Shown: positions 1-10,191, counted from the stretch's first letter. The stretch is DNA of 64,000 nucleotides from Monodelphis domestica (GCF_027887165.1 NC_077231.1:186418103-186482102); one strand, 5' to 3'. Notes: generated by a model not told the origin, from the sequence alone. Numbers and translations are program-made.

Positions 1-39
1 AGGGTTCCCAAGATCCTCCTCGAAGTCATCCAAGCCCTG

Positions 40-246
40 GCTGAGCCCTTTAAAACCCTCTCCTTCTGTCTTGAAATCAATACTATGTATTGATTCCAGG
101 GAAGAAGAGTGTTAAGGGCTAGGCAATGGGGGTTCAAGTGACTTGCCCAGGGTCACACAGCTAGGAAGTATCTGAGGCAAAATTTGAACCTAGGATCTCC
201 CATCTCTAGGTCTGGCTCTCAATCCACTGAGCAACCCAGCTTCCCC
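40..246 (-). repeat. CORE-SINE of marsupial Mar1/WALLSI type
   Basis: Read on the minus strand, the segment has a tRNA-like head (a 'gctcagtggattgagag' type A-box region and a 'ggttcaaat' B box), then the core words 'tgtgtgaccctgggcaagtc', and a tail with 'attgattt..ttga' and a terminal A/T-rich end near position 50. That order is typical of tRNA-derived CORE-SINEs of marsupials. It is nearly full length and moderately diverged. The family name is from recognition, not a database search. Confidence 0.8.
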
Positions 247-960
247 CTTCTCCACATTTGTAAAAATGTAAATGGATGAGACATAACAGTCTCATACCAA
301 AGGAGCTGGGTAGTTGTTCCTATGGCATGGTACCCCTGAGCATCTCCCATTTGTAACGCTTTAGCTTACTCTACCTTTTCACCAGAATGATCTAAATTCT
401 TGGTGACATTTTTTAGACCCAACATCAAAAGTACAGAGGTTTGGTTTTTTCCTAGACTCCATTAGCTTCTAAGGTTTTTTTTTTTAATGTCATACAGCAG
501 ACTCGTGTGAAGTCTAATGATAATGGGTTTGTTTGCTATTGTAATTAAATGGGCTATTATATAGGGATTGTGATGCCTTTTGAATGGGCATTGCCTGTTG
601 TACTACTGTCCTTTATAAAAGAAATATTTGTGAAAATCATTTGCACTCACACAGATTGGATCATGGCAAAGTTTGAAGAGGAAATGGATCTCATTTTTGG
701 TGAGAATCCTTTGTATTCTACCTTTTCTAAGCTGACATAGTGTGTCAATGATTGTAAGCTATATATTTTTGATATTTAAAACTTTTTATTGTTTTTGCTT
801 GCATGTGCAATATACTATTTCAGTTTTATTTTTTCTCTCCTTTTTATATTTGAAGCACATGTCACCAGTATTGAAAAGATTTTCTTCAACTTTTTTTTTA
901 TTTTGCAGTAATATAAGATTAAAATACATTTGCCCTAATGTCAATGCATACCCAAAAAGC
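247..960. other. AT-rich unassigned sequence
   Basis: Unassigned sequence. A 63-codon open frame at 549-740 and a 76-codon frame at 742-972 exist, but neither resembles a known family and the second is low-complexity and T-rich. I see no repeat I can name. Confidence 0.5.
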
Positions 961-1461
961 TTTAGGCTATAAAAATTATGCCAGTGATTGTTTTAAAAAA
1001 TTATTGGAATTTGCTTAATGATTCTGTGTGGTTCCAGGAGAAGGAAATACAAAAAGAGCCATTGCTCTTGTGCCAAAGAAGCAGAAAGCTAAACTGCATG
1101 GTGCCAATCAAACACAAGGTCAAAGAGACCAACCAATCCCAATGGGATTGATGAAAATTTGAGCCAAGACAAGAGGACTTGAGCTTATTAGGGGTTCAAG
1201 GTTGTGGCTCTTTTGACGTATGTCAAAGGCAGGTCTTCCTTGTCCCACATTCTACCAAATATCTCAAATTTGGCTCCTACCTGGCTCCTATAACCTAGTC
1301 CCTATTCGTCTTTCATAGTGTGGTAAACTTTCTGTAGTCCTGGCTACTGACTGGGTAAGTGCATAATTGCTTAAATAATTTTAATTGGGCCCTGATTCAA
1401 GGACCTATTATAAGTTTATTTTTCCTTTACTTAAAAATTTTACACATGAAATTTTGATAGT
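961..1461 (+). repeat. LTR-like or ERV-derived remnant
   Basis: The stretch resembles the U3/R/U5 style of marsupial ERV LTRs: a purine-rich first half, a 'gcttattaggggttcaagg' core and an AT-rich end near 1370-1440. It ends where a second LTR-like element begins with 'tgtgaatttt'. No internal coding region is attached. The assignment is by style only. Confidence 0.3.
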
Positions 1462-2185
1462 GTGAATTTTAGAACTATTTCACCCTAATCAGACCATTCT
1501 TTAGAAGATTTGATTTAGCTATTTCCTGATCAATAACAATAGAGATACTTGGAATAACAGAATCAGGTCTTGGGAAGTCCACATTTCTCCACCCTACTCA
1601 GTTTAATAAGGTCAGGATGCCTGAATCAAGATTAAGTTTCTGGTAAAAAAAGCAACAGACATGTGCAGAAAACAGCTGACAGACTCTTGGTCTGTCCTAA
1701 GTCAAGCTAAGCTATGATTGGCACAGATGAGAGGCAGAAAAGTGATGTAAAAACATCTATATAAGGCATGTCACTTCCTGTCTCTTGCTCTTTCCCTGGA
1801 GAGGTGACTGGCTGGCAGCATGCTAGGTGTTCTGACATCTTGGGAGTGGTGGCAGTTATTCATATGGGTTTTGGTAGTGAGTTTTGTCCTTGACCTGATT
1901 CAGGTTCGGGCATCTCAGCTGAGCCCCTTTTGGAGTTCAGGTTGATTCCTTACTCCTTCCCATTCCAAAACCTTACCCTCTAGATCTCCTAACAGTCCTG
2001 CCCATACCAGCCAGGCAGTGGAGGTGGGGGGGGAATCCTTTACCCTTTCCTTCTCCCTTCTCCTTAATCTCCTCCACAATCAATTAAATCACCATAAAAA
2101 ATTCCAACTGAATTGGGTATTTTATTATTTGGGATTTCCCCTGGCAACCACTTAAATTTAGATTTTTCAGTCTCAACCATAATTT
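1462..2185 (+). mobile_element. ERV-type LTR (copy 1 of an inverted pair)
   Basis: It begins with TG in 'tgtgaattttagaac', carries a TATA box 'tatataa' at 1758-1764 and a poly(A) signal 'attaaa' at 2083-2088, in the right order for U3-R-U5. The start, the 'tagctatttcctgatcaat' block, the 'caacagacatgtgca' block and the 3' part ('caccataaaa', 'ggcaacc.cttaaatt') all recur in reverse complement at 3229-3924. That makes both copies of one LTR family. No gag or pol lies next to it, so it is a solo LTR or fragment. The 3' boundary is approximate. Confidence 0.6.
1758..1764 (+). promoter_or_regulatory. TATA box of LTR copy 1
   Basis: 'tatataa' followed by 'ggc' lies about 300 bp into the LTR and about 320 bp upstream of the attaaa signal at 2083-2088, the usual place for an ERV promoter. 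Present activity is unknown. Confidence 0.5.
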
Positions 2186-2720
2186 TAACATTTACAATAG
2201 TCTATATTTCATCCAGAAGTTATCTTTTCTCTTTTATTTGGATTTTTTATGTTTTTTATTTTTCTTGCCAATTGATTCAAATACCTCATAATTCAGCCAT
2301 GTATCCTTAAGTGATCCCTGTGTTTTTCAATACCCTCTTCAGGGGAAAATGTATTATTATTCTAAAAGGCAAAATTTAAATTCTTTTTGAAAGTAATTTT
2401 TGAATAAGAAACATGCTACCTCTCTGAATCCAGAAAGTGATCTGGATACCATGAATATGCTTGCACAAATCACATGCTGCACCAGAAGATCTGGAGTGAA
2501 CTTTGGGATGTGGTGATTTGAACTGTGTGGGGTTGAATGCATTTGTTTTGTATGTATACTCTTATGACAAAGGGGACTTCCCCCTAACTGGCTTTTTGTC
2601 AATGTGCCTAGCAATCAGTGGTGTTGTTCTTTTTCTCTTTTATCCCCAAATTAATGTAATTTAAAAGTTGAATGAGTTAAATGATTAAATTGGGGAGATT
2701 ATCCTCCAAAAATGATCATT
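2186..2720. other. unassigned, possibly ERV-derived sequence
   Basis: AT-rich spacer between LTR-like pieces. Words near 2640-2730 ('ccccaaatta.tgtaatt', then 'ggggagat..atatt') recur loosely near 55285-55400, suggesting an old interspersed repeat. No coding signal was recognised. Confidence 0.35.
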
Positions 2721-2724
2721 GGGG

Positions 2725-2985
2725 GAGATGTATATTTGGAAATCTGTTACCCTAAATAACTAAATATCCTGGGAGCCCACTGATTTCCTGTAATTACGTA
2801 CTTTATGTCAACAATAGATATTAGTCAGTGGGTTGTCGGGCCTCAAGCTCTTTGGCGTCCTGTCAGAGACCTTGATGGTGCTAAGCTCAGGGGTTTTAAA
2901 TAGCCTGATTAGCCATGGGCAATTGGTTTTATTTTGTATACCTTTTATTACTTTATTGCTAATGATCATTAATAGATCTCCTAAA
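2725..2985 (+). repeat. LTR-like repeat shared with 20715-20975
   Basis: 'ctgttaccctaaa', 'cccactga.ttcctgt.att', 'gattagccat.ggca' and 'ttctaatgatcatt' style blocks occur in the same order and spacing here and at 20715-20975. The two are copies of one interspersed family. Layout and length suit an LTR fragment; the family was not named. Confidence 0.5.
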
Positions 2986-3044
2986 ATAAAACATTCTAAT
3001 TTATTTGAGATTAATTTTAATTTTCACATGCTCCACCCTCTTAT

Positions 3045-3228
3045 CTTTACCCTGTTTTTTCTACCTGCCTCAAGTTGGTTTCTTGCAGACAATATATGGT
3101 AGGATTCTGGTTTTTAATCCATTCTTCTCTCTGCTTCCTTTTTATTCATGAGCTCATTCCATTCACATTCACAGTTATGATTATTGTCTGTGTATTCCCT
3201 TCCATTTAAAGTGATTTCCATATCCCTT
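3045..3228 (-). pseudogene. old L1 (L1-G), start of ORF2 endonuclease
   Basis: The minus-strand reading matches the beginning of L1 ORF2 as in L1-B at about 10210-10330: the 'aatgtgaatggaatga' words, the 'gaatggattaaaa' region and the 'gaaacc.acttgaggcaggt' region. It is heavily mutated. The adjoining inter-ORF and ORF1 part of the same element reappears at 3930-4815 in the same orientation, so the LTR at 3229-3924 has split it. Confidence 0.6.
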
Positions 3229-3264
3229 TGTGGTCTCCACAATGTGATATGGAAATCACCTTAA
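3206..3264. repeat. inverted repeat (hairpin) at LTR/L1 boundary
   Basis: 'gtgatttccatatc' at 3211-3224 is exactly complementary to 'gatatggaaatcac' at 3246-3259, with a 21-bp loop. Pairing extends a few bases further with one mismatch. It straddles the junction of the L1 remnant and the LTR end. Confidence 0.75.
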
Positions 3265-3924
3265 AAGACTGATATATATTAATTTAAGGTTGCCAAGGAA
3301 TTCAGCTATGTAATGCCTAAATGAAAACTCAAGTCAGCTGTCAACCTTTTATGGTGTTTTAGTTACAAACAGGAGGAAGAAAAGTATTAAAGGGAGAGAG
3401 AGAGAGAGGGAAAAGGAAGAGAAGGAAATAGGGCTTAAATACCCACTCTGCTTAGGCTGAGCCAAAGGCTCAAGGCCCTGGATAGCTGAGGCAAAGAAAA
3501 AAAGATCAGTCCCTATCACTCACGTGACCAAAATGGAGAAACAGTCTGTAGGCTCCTCCACTCCAAGCACCAGGCTCCAGCAACCTCTCTCCCTCCACAC
3601 AGGAAGTCCCCAGAACTCCTGAGCTGTCCTCTCCTCACTTCCTGTGTCTCACCTGTGCCAATGGTGGCTCTAGCTTAACCTAGGACCTCCCAGAGGTCTG
3701 TCCTTTTTGCACATGTCTGTTGAAGGTCATATTCTCAAATAATTAAATCTTGAGTTTTGCTGCAGCCCTTCCTAAATCTTGTTACCCTGAGTAGGGTGGA
3801 GATTGTAGTTTCCAAGACCTAATTCTGTTATTCCAAGTATCTCTATTGCTATTGATCAGGAAATAGCTAAATCCCATCTTCTGAAGAATGGTTTGAATAG
3901 GGTTGAGTAGTTTTGAAATTCACA
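3229..3924 (-). mobile_element. ERV-type LTR (copy 2 of an inverted pair), inserted in L1-G
   Basis: On the minus strand it starts with 'tgtgaatttcaaaac' at 3924 and follows LTR copy 1 block by block to its 3' end. It has its own TATA-like 'tatttaag' (plus-strand 3432-3444) and a GA/CT-rich stretch. The L1 fragments either side are collinear, so the LTR inserted into the L1. Target duplications could not be settled. Confidence 0.6.
3393..3408. repeat. (GA)n microsatellite
   Basis: Eight GA dinucleotides inside the LTR, flanked by further purine-rich sequence. Confidence 0.8.
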
Positions 3925-3929
3925 ATTCC

Positions 3930-4815
3930 TCCTTTTATTCTTCTTACTCTTATCCCTCTAACCCTCCCCTCCAACTCTTAGCTTTTAGTCAGTCTCCTCC
4001 CTTTCCCCTCCCTAATGTTTCTCCCCTTCATACCCCCACCCATCTTATTTATTCCCCTCTTACTAGGGTGTCTTTTCAATGAACCCCCAAACTCTCCCTC
4101 CCTTGTATTGCTCCCCTCCCCTCCAGCCCATTTATTACCCTTCTACTTCTCTATAGGGCACAATACAATTCTCTGCCCCGACTGGATCTGATTATTTTTC
4201 CCTCTCTGAGTCGATTTCAATATGTATAAGATTTAAGTATTATCTGTCATCAACATCTTCCATACTTCCATTGTATTGGTCTTCTTTCCTCTCCTCCATG
4301 TAATTCTTTATGAAATATATATTTACCCCATTTTTAAACTTCCTATTTCTGTTAGTATTATTCTCTTTTTTTACCTAGGTTTTTAAATATTTTTTGACAT
4401 ATCATTCTATACAGTTTGTCACTGTACCCTCTAATTATACTTCTTCTGGCTACCCCGATGATAATGACAATTTTTAAGCATTACCAATATCATCTTTTCA
4501 CATAGGAATATAAATCATTTGAACTTATTGGGTCCCTTAAATTATTTTTTCCTTAATTATATTTTGGTGGTTTTCTGGAGTTCTATATTTGGACATCAAA
4601 TTTTTTGTTTAAATCTGGTCTTTTCTTCAGGAATGCTTGGAAATCTTATTTCATGCTCTCTAGTCCTTCAGTGTGAGTGTAGCCAGGTCCTGTGTAATCC
4701 TGACTATGACTCCATGATATCTGAATGGTTTTTTTTAGCAGTTTATAGTATCTTTTCCTCGGTCTGTAAGTTCTTGAACTTGGCTATAACATTCTTGACA
4801 TTGCTGATACTTAAA
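3930..4815 (-). pseudogene. old L1 (L1-G), inter-ORF region and ORF1 C-terminus
   Basis: 3950-4300 is the pyrimidine-rich complement of the purine-rich L1 inter-ORF spacer (compare L1-B 9660-10180), including the complement of 'ccagatcca.tgggg'. 4500-4815 is the complement of the ORF1 C-terminal domain, with matches to the L1-B region around 9350-9640. Many stops and indels are present. It is 5' truncated within ORF1. Confidence 0.6.
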
Positions 4816-5445
4816 TAAAAAAAAATAAAATGTATTTGCCTTTAAAAACCTGTTATGGTAATATATCCATAATATCAAATATGTCTAAGATGGCCCTAAA
4901 GGTCCTAAGATGGTCCTAAAGGTATTAGAGAAGAGACATTAATGGAGTTCATTGTCCTAAGTATGATTTATTTGAAGAACCAAGGTGTTATAAAACATTC
5001 TGAGAGGTAATTTCTAGAAAAATCTGTCAATGATAACTAATGAGGAAAGGAAAGAAAAGGATGCAAATAGGTAAGAGAAAGGACTTTGCACAGAAATCAG
5101 TGTGTATGGACTTACTGCATTCCATGGAATGATATAAGCTCTGTCCTGGAATGTGGGGAAATTAGAAAAGGGAACACAGAGATCTGCCAGGAGTTTTTGG
5201 TTTCCTGTTCTTGGGGGACCCTGAAGCAGCAACTTTCTGCTGCTTACAAACTGTGTGAGTCAAGTGGCTTTTTGGTTTCCTATCCCTGTGAAGCTGAAGT
5301 TATCTATCCTGGTGTCCAGTTGGATAAATCCTGCCTACTTTGTCATCTCCTCCTGTTCCAGTGTCCTGAAAGAGTGTTATCAACCGCTGTCAATATCTCT
5401 GCCACCAAGCCAGTAAACTGTATGTGAGGGAAGAAATGGTGTCTT
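4816..5445. other. unassigned sequence with a short tandem duplication
   Basis: 'taagatgg.cctaaaggt' occurs twice in tandem at about 4887-4924. The rest (5086-5430) has a 113-codon frame of unrelated composition with no recognised domain. It directly precedes the truncated 5' end of L1-A. Confidence 0.4.
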
Positions 5446-6253
5446 GAAAGCCAAAATCAACAAGCTTGAAAATGAGGCAAAGGAGATGAAAGATGAGGCA
5501 AAGAATATGAAAGATGACCTCCAAAGAAAATCAGACCAGAAGGAGAAGGATGACCAAAAAGCCAGGGATGAAACCCAGTCTTTAAGAACCAGAATACAAC
5601 AACTAGAAACAAGTGACTTCACAATGCAACAGGGCACTAGAAAACAAAATCAAAAGAATGAAAAAAATTGAGGAAAATATGAAGCACCTCATTCACAAAA
5701 CAGAAGATTTAGAAAATCGTTCATGGAGAGACAACTTAAGAATCATTGGTCTACCAGAAGACCATGACAAAAGAAAAAGCCTGGACATCATACTACAGGA
5801 AATGATCCAAGAAAAGTGCCCCAATATTCTAGAACAAGAGGGAAAAGTGGAGATTGAAAGAAATCACAGATCACCTCCTGTACTTAATCCCCAACTTACA
5901 ACACCCAGGAATGCTAAAGCCAAATTCAAGAATTATCAGACCTAGGAAAAATATTACAAGCTGCTAAGAAGTCATTCAGATACCATGGAATGGCAGTGAG
6001 GATAAAACAGGATCTGGGTGCATCTACACTGAAGGACCAAAAGGCATGGAATATGATATTCTGGAAAGCAAGGGAACTAGGTCTACAACCAAGAATCAAC
6101 TACCAAGCAAAACTGACTATATTCTTAGAGGGGAAAGTATGGTCATTTAACAAAATAGAAGAATTCCAAGCATTTGTAAAGAAAAGACCAGACCTGAACA
6201 GAAAATGTTATGACCAAGCACAGAACTCAAGAGAATCATCAAAAGGTAATTAA
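5446..6253 (+). pseudogene. L1-A ORF1 (RNA-binding chaperone), broken
   Basis: The coding remnant runs in three overlapping frames (5444-5671, 5613-5945, 5990-6253), so at least two frameshifts are present. The first part is a charged heptad-like coiled coil rich in K, E and D. The middle contains the RRM-like signature (ENRSWRDNLRIIGLPE, as in LINE-1 ORF1p). The last part has LGLQPRINYQAKL and KVWSFNKIEEFQ, the conserved C-terminal domain. In intact L1s ORF1p trimerises and coats L1 RNA. The N-terminus is missing through 5' truncation, so the copy is inactive. Confidence 0.75.
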
Positions 6254-6490
6254 AAAATGAGGGGGAAAAGAAAAACAAAACAAAACAAAACAAAGAAAAA
6301 CTTTTATTAAGAGACCCAATAAGTTAAAATGATATGTATCCCTATAAGAAAAGAGGTCAGCTGGTAAAAATTGTTATTATCACCTGGGCAGCTAGAAGAA
6401 TTACAATTAGATGGAACAGTTTCAAACTGTATAGGATGAAATGCCAAGTCATAAATATGTATAGAGATATATGTATGCATAAATACATAT

Positions 6491-6513
6491 TGTGTGTATA
6501 TATATATATATAT
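6491..6513. repeat. (TG)n(TA)n microsatellite
   Basis: Short TG run followed by a TA run in the inter-ORF spacer of L1-A. Confidence 0.7.
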
Positions 6514-7009
6514 GTAACTAGAGCTGAAAAAGAGAGGTTAATACTAAAAGGAATGGGAAAAGAAACAAAAAGGGGTAAATTTATATGTCACAAAGAAGCT
6601 CATGGCAGGAAGGGGGAGAACATCAATACACTGGAAGGGTAAAGAGGTTGGAGATAGGAAATACTCAACTCTTACATGCATTGAAATCGACTCAAAGAGA
6701 GAAGAAAATTCCAATCCATTGGGGCAGAGAATTGATTTGTGCCCTGTAAGGAAGTAGAAGGGTAAACAAATGGACTGGTAAAAAGGAATCAGTAAAAGGG
6801 AGGGAGAGTGTGGGAGGGTAGTTTAAAAAGACTGTAACGAAAATAAGAGGGGAATAAGAAGACAGAGGGTAGAAAAGGAAGTAAAATAAGGGTGGAAATT
6901 AGGGGGAATGATTAAAAACAAAACATTGGCGTAGAAGGAAATAGTGAAAAAAGAAAATACAGGACTAGGAGTAGAAATCAAAATGCTGGGAAACACACAG
7001 CGGGTAATA

Positions 7010-7963
7010 AAACTCTGAATGTGAATGTGAATGGAATGAACTCACCCATAAAATGCAAGTGAATAACAGAGTGGATTAGAATCCAAAACCCTACTATATG
7101 CTGTCTACAAGAAACACATGAGGAAGGTAATCACGCATAGAATCAAAGTAAGACGATAGAGCCAAATTCATTAGGCATCAACAGATAAAAAGAAGGCAGG
7201 AGTTGCAATCATGATATCTGACAAAGCCAAAGTAAAAATAAATCTAGTTAAAAGAAGTAGGGAAGGTAATTACACCCTGATAAAAGGCAGTGTAGACAAT
7301 GAGGAAATATCAGTACTCAACATGTATGCACCAAATAGCATAGCGTCCAGATTTCTAAGGGAGAAACTAGTGGAGCTCAAGGATGAAATAGATAGAAAAA
7401 TGATACTAATGGGAGACCTTCACCTTCCTCTATCTGAACTAGATGAATCAAACCAAAAAATAAATAAGAAAGAGGTGAGAGAAGTGAATGAAGTCTTAGA
7501 AAAATTAGAGTTAGTTGATATGTGGAGAAAAATAAAAAGGGATAAAAAATGAATATAACTTCTTTTCAGCAACACATGGTACATTCACAAAGATTGACCA
7601 TGTATTAGGGCATAAAAATAATGCAAAAATGTCCAAAAGAGCAGAAATAATAAATGCAGCCTTCTAAGATTACAATGCAATTAAAATAATAATTAGTAAG
7701 GTTACATGGAGAGGCAAATCACAAATTAATTGGAAATTAAACAAAAAAATTCTCCAAAATGATGAGTTAATGAACAAATCATAGAAACAATTAATAACTT
7801 CATTGAAGAAAATGACAATGATGAGACATCCTTTCAAAATATATAGGATACAGCCAAAGCAGTACTCAGGGGGAAATTCATATCCTTGAGTTCATATATT
7901 AACAAATTAGAGAGGGCAGAGGTCAATGAATTGGGCATGCAAATTAAAAAAAAAGTAGAAAGT
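7010..7963 (+). pseudogene. L1-A ORF2 endonuclease part, broken
   Basis: The first part matches the L1-B endonuclease start ('aatgtgaatggaatgaactc'). An open stretch at 7211-7552 reads MISDKAKVKINLVKR and MYAPNSIASRF, then GDLHLPLSEL. This is the APE-type nuclease core; the Asn of the usual GD-x-N motif is His (codon 7421-7423). After 7552 the frame is lost, but similarity to L1-B continues through 'cttcattgaagaaaatgacaatg' to 7963. Multiple indels make it non-functional. Confidence 0.75.
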
Positions 7964-7973
7964 GACTTCCGGT

Positions 7974-7985
7974 CAAGATGGCGGC
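7974..7985 (+). promoter_or_regulatory. YY1-like initiator site at the L1-B 5' end
   Basis: 'caagatggcggc' lies within about 10 bp of the L1 start and matches the known YY1 core AAGATGGCGGC. In human L1 a YY1 site at the same place sets the transcription start. Function here is inferred from position and motif. Confidence 0.6.
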
Positions 7986-8189
7986 TTAGAGAAAGCTAAA
8001 GTTCAGATCTCTGGAAAACCCTTCCCGACCGATCTCAAACTATAAGCTCCTAAGGCGCTGAAATTCAAAACGATCAACAGCATAGACCCTGGGAATCTTC
8101 CTCCTGGACCTGGACCTGGATCAAAAGGTACGGCCCCCCTCAAAAGCCAGAACCCGAGATCACTTGGACCTAAGGGGTAGGAGAGCAGA

Positions 8190-8410
8190 GTCCAAGGCTC
8201 CGGAAAGCCACAGCCCGGCCCCCCCTCAGAGAGCAGGGTCGTCTGAAACAACAGCAACCCTCAGGGTGGGCAAGACAGCCTCACCAGCTGGATCCTGCTA
8301 TCCAAGTCTCAGTGAAAGTCACTGCCCTCAGAGCTCCTGAAAGCCGTGGCCCCTTCCCCCGCAGAGAGCAGGGTCCTCTGAAACAACAACAACCCTCAGG
8401 GCCGACAAAA
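8190..8410 (+). repeat. tandem monomers in the L1-B 5' UTR
   Basis: Two related units (about 8198-8267 and 8331-8402; period about 134 bp) share 'gaaagcc', a C-run, 'agagagcagggtc.tctgaa' and 'acaaccctcaggg'. The layout resembles the monomeric promoters of rodent L1s. The units do not match the L1-C 5' UTR units. Confidence 0.65.
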
Positions 8411-8684
8411 CAGCCTCATGGCCAGCTATTCTGAAGGCAACTTCTGGAAAGCAACCCCACCCAGTCCAGTCGAGGGGGCACCTTAGCAGCAGGGAAACAG
8501 AGAGAGCCGCGGGAAGAGTGTGGCCCCCTGGTCTGACCCTTCCATTCCAGTTCCACTGAAAGTCATTGCCTTAAGGCATACTCAGTTTAACCCAGGGAAT
8601 GCTCATAGAACGGACAATCTGCCCAGGACTAAAGCCTCTGAACACCAGACAGAGATAAGAAAAGCTAATCCTCCCCATTCAGAG

Positions 8685-9650
8685 ATGGCAAACTCCACAG
8701 AAGCACAGAAGCCCCAAAACCAAGAAAAATAAGAAGAAAGGGGCAACTTTGGACACATTCTACGGAGCCAAAATACAAAATACAGAGGAGATAGAAGACG
8801 ATACACAAGAAAATGCTCCGAAACCTTCCAAAGGAAATGGAAACTCTCCACAAACCCATGAAGAATTTGAATCAGAAATGACCAAAAAGATGGAAGCCTT
8901 CTGGGAGGAAAAGTGGGAAATAATGCAAAAGAAATTCACGCATCTACAAAACCGGTGTGACCAAAGTGAAAAGGAAAACCAGGCTTTAAAGGCCAGAATC
9001 AGGCAACTGGAAGACAACGATCGTGTAAAAGAGCAAGAATTAATAAAGCAAAGCCAAAATACCAAGAAATTAGAAGAGAACATAAAATATCTCACCAACA
9101 AAGTGACAGATCTGGAAAATAGAGGGAGAAGAGATAATTTAAGAATAATTGGACTTCCAGAAAAGTCAGAAATAAACACCAAACTCGACATCGTGATACA
9201 AGAGGTAATCAAAGAAAATTGCCCAGAGATTCTAGAACAAGGGGGGGTAATACAGCCACTGACAGAGCTCACAGAACACCTTCTACACTAAACCCCCAAA
9301 AGACAACTCCCAGGAATGTAATTGCCAAATTCCAAAGCTCTCAAACAAAAGAAAAAATCCTACAGGAAGCCAGAAAAAGACAATTTAGATATAAAGGAAT
9401 GCCAATCAGGGTCACACAAGACCTTGCAAGTTCTAGTCTGAATGAACATGAAGCATGGAACATGATCTTCAGAAAGGCAAGAGAGCTGGGTCTTCAACCA
9501 AGAATCAGCTACCCAGCAAAATTGACTATATACTTCCAAGGGAAAGTATGGGCATTCAACAAAATAGAAGATTTCCAACTTTTTGCAAAGAAAACACCAG
9601 AGCTCTGTGGAAAGTTTGATACCAAAAAACAAAGAGCAAGGAATACCTGA
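8685..9650 (+). pseudogene. L1-B ORF1 (LINE-1 ORF1p), two frameshifts
   Basis: The start is ATG at 8685 (MANSTEAQKPQNQEK), which runs into a stop at 8730 because of an indel in the A run at about 8725-8730. The next frame continues from about 8733 with GATLDTFYGAKIQ. A coiled coil (about 8860-9110) carries heptads with E, K, Q and L. The RRM-like core (ENRGRRDNLRIIGLPEK) follows. A second shift falls in the seven-G run at about 9241-9247, after which 9260-9650 reads TPSTLNPQKTTPRN and the C-terminal domain LGLQPRISYPAKLTIYF. The encoded protein would be about 320 residues, near the LINE-1 norm (338 in human). The family role is a trimeric nucleic-acid chaperone packaging L1 RNA. Both lesions lie in homopolymers. 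Confidence 0.8.
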
Positions 9651-10191
9651 AAAGGTAAATATTAAGGAAAGGGGAAAGGAGAAAAATGTTATCTTCTTCC
9701 TTTATTCAAACTCTCTTCTATAAGGACTACATTTCTATCAATCTATGTATACTAACATGTAGGGAAAATGTAATGTATAAATAGGGGGTAAAGAAAGACC
9801 AAATAGAATAATCTTTCTCACACAAAGATTCACATGGGAAGGGGAGGGGAAGAAAACTCCTATAAGAAGGAGAGGAAGAGAGGGGGGGGTTTACTTAAAC
9901 CTCAATCTCAGGGAAATCAACTCTGAGAGGGAAAAACATCCAGATCCATTGGGATCTTGAAGTCTATCTTACCCAACAAGGGTAGGGAGAAGGGAAAACC
10001 AAGGGGGGGGGAGGGGGAGAGGGAAAACAAAAAGGGAGGGAAAGAGAGGGGGGAGGGGGAGGGAACAAAAAGGGAGGGACTAAAAAGGGAAATATCAAGG
10101 GAGGGGACAAGGGGGACTGATTCAAAGCAAATCACTGGACTAAAAGGTAGAGCCGAAGAAGAAAAGGTTAGAATTAGGAAAGGATATCAAA
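9651..10191 (+). other. L1-B inter-ORF spacer, purine-rich
   Basis: Between ORF1 and ORF2. 9990-10110 is strongly G/A-rich with long G runs, capable of G-quadruplex or triplex structure on the plus strand. Equivalent purine-rich spacers are seen in L1-A, L1-C (complement near 42000-42300) and L1-G. Confidence 0.7.

Larger units (their letters stand above)
5446..7963 (+). mobile_element. old L1 (L1-A), 5' truncated, interrupted by L1-B
   Basis: It enters in the ORF1 coiled coil, continues through the ORF1 C-terminal domain (to about 6253), a purine-rich inter-ORF spacer (6254-7010) and the ORF2 endonuclease (7010-7700), and stops in the segment before the reverse transcriptase at 'gtagaaagtga'. 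At that point L1-B begins. Sequence resembling an L1 3' UTR after L1-B (about 14362-14660) may be the other end of this element. Divergence is clearly higher than in L1-B. Confidence 0.8.

Noticed and set aside
549..740. 63-codon open frame with a peptide ending in MAKFEEEMDLIF and a 'gtgaga' donor-like site
   Set aside because: No recognised family, weak acceptor, and length within chance expectation for AT-rich DNA.
1462..3924. A complete endogenous retrovirus between the two LTRs
   Set aside because: The LTRs face each other in opposite orientation and the sequence between them has L1 and LTR-like remnants, with no gag, pol or env.
8003..8257. Minus-strand Gly/Pro/Leu-rich frame in the L1-B 5' UTR
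   Set aside because: Explained by the GC-rich L1 5' UTR; not conserved in the second monomer.
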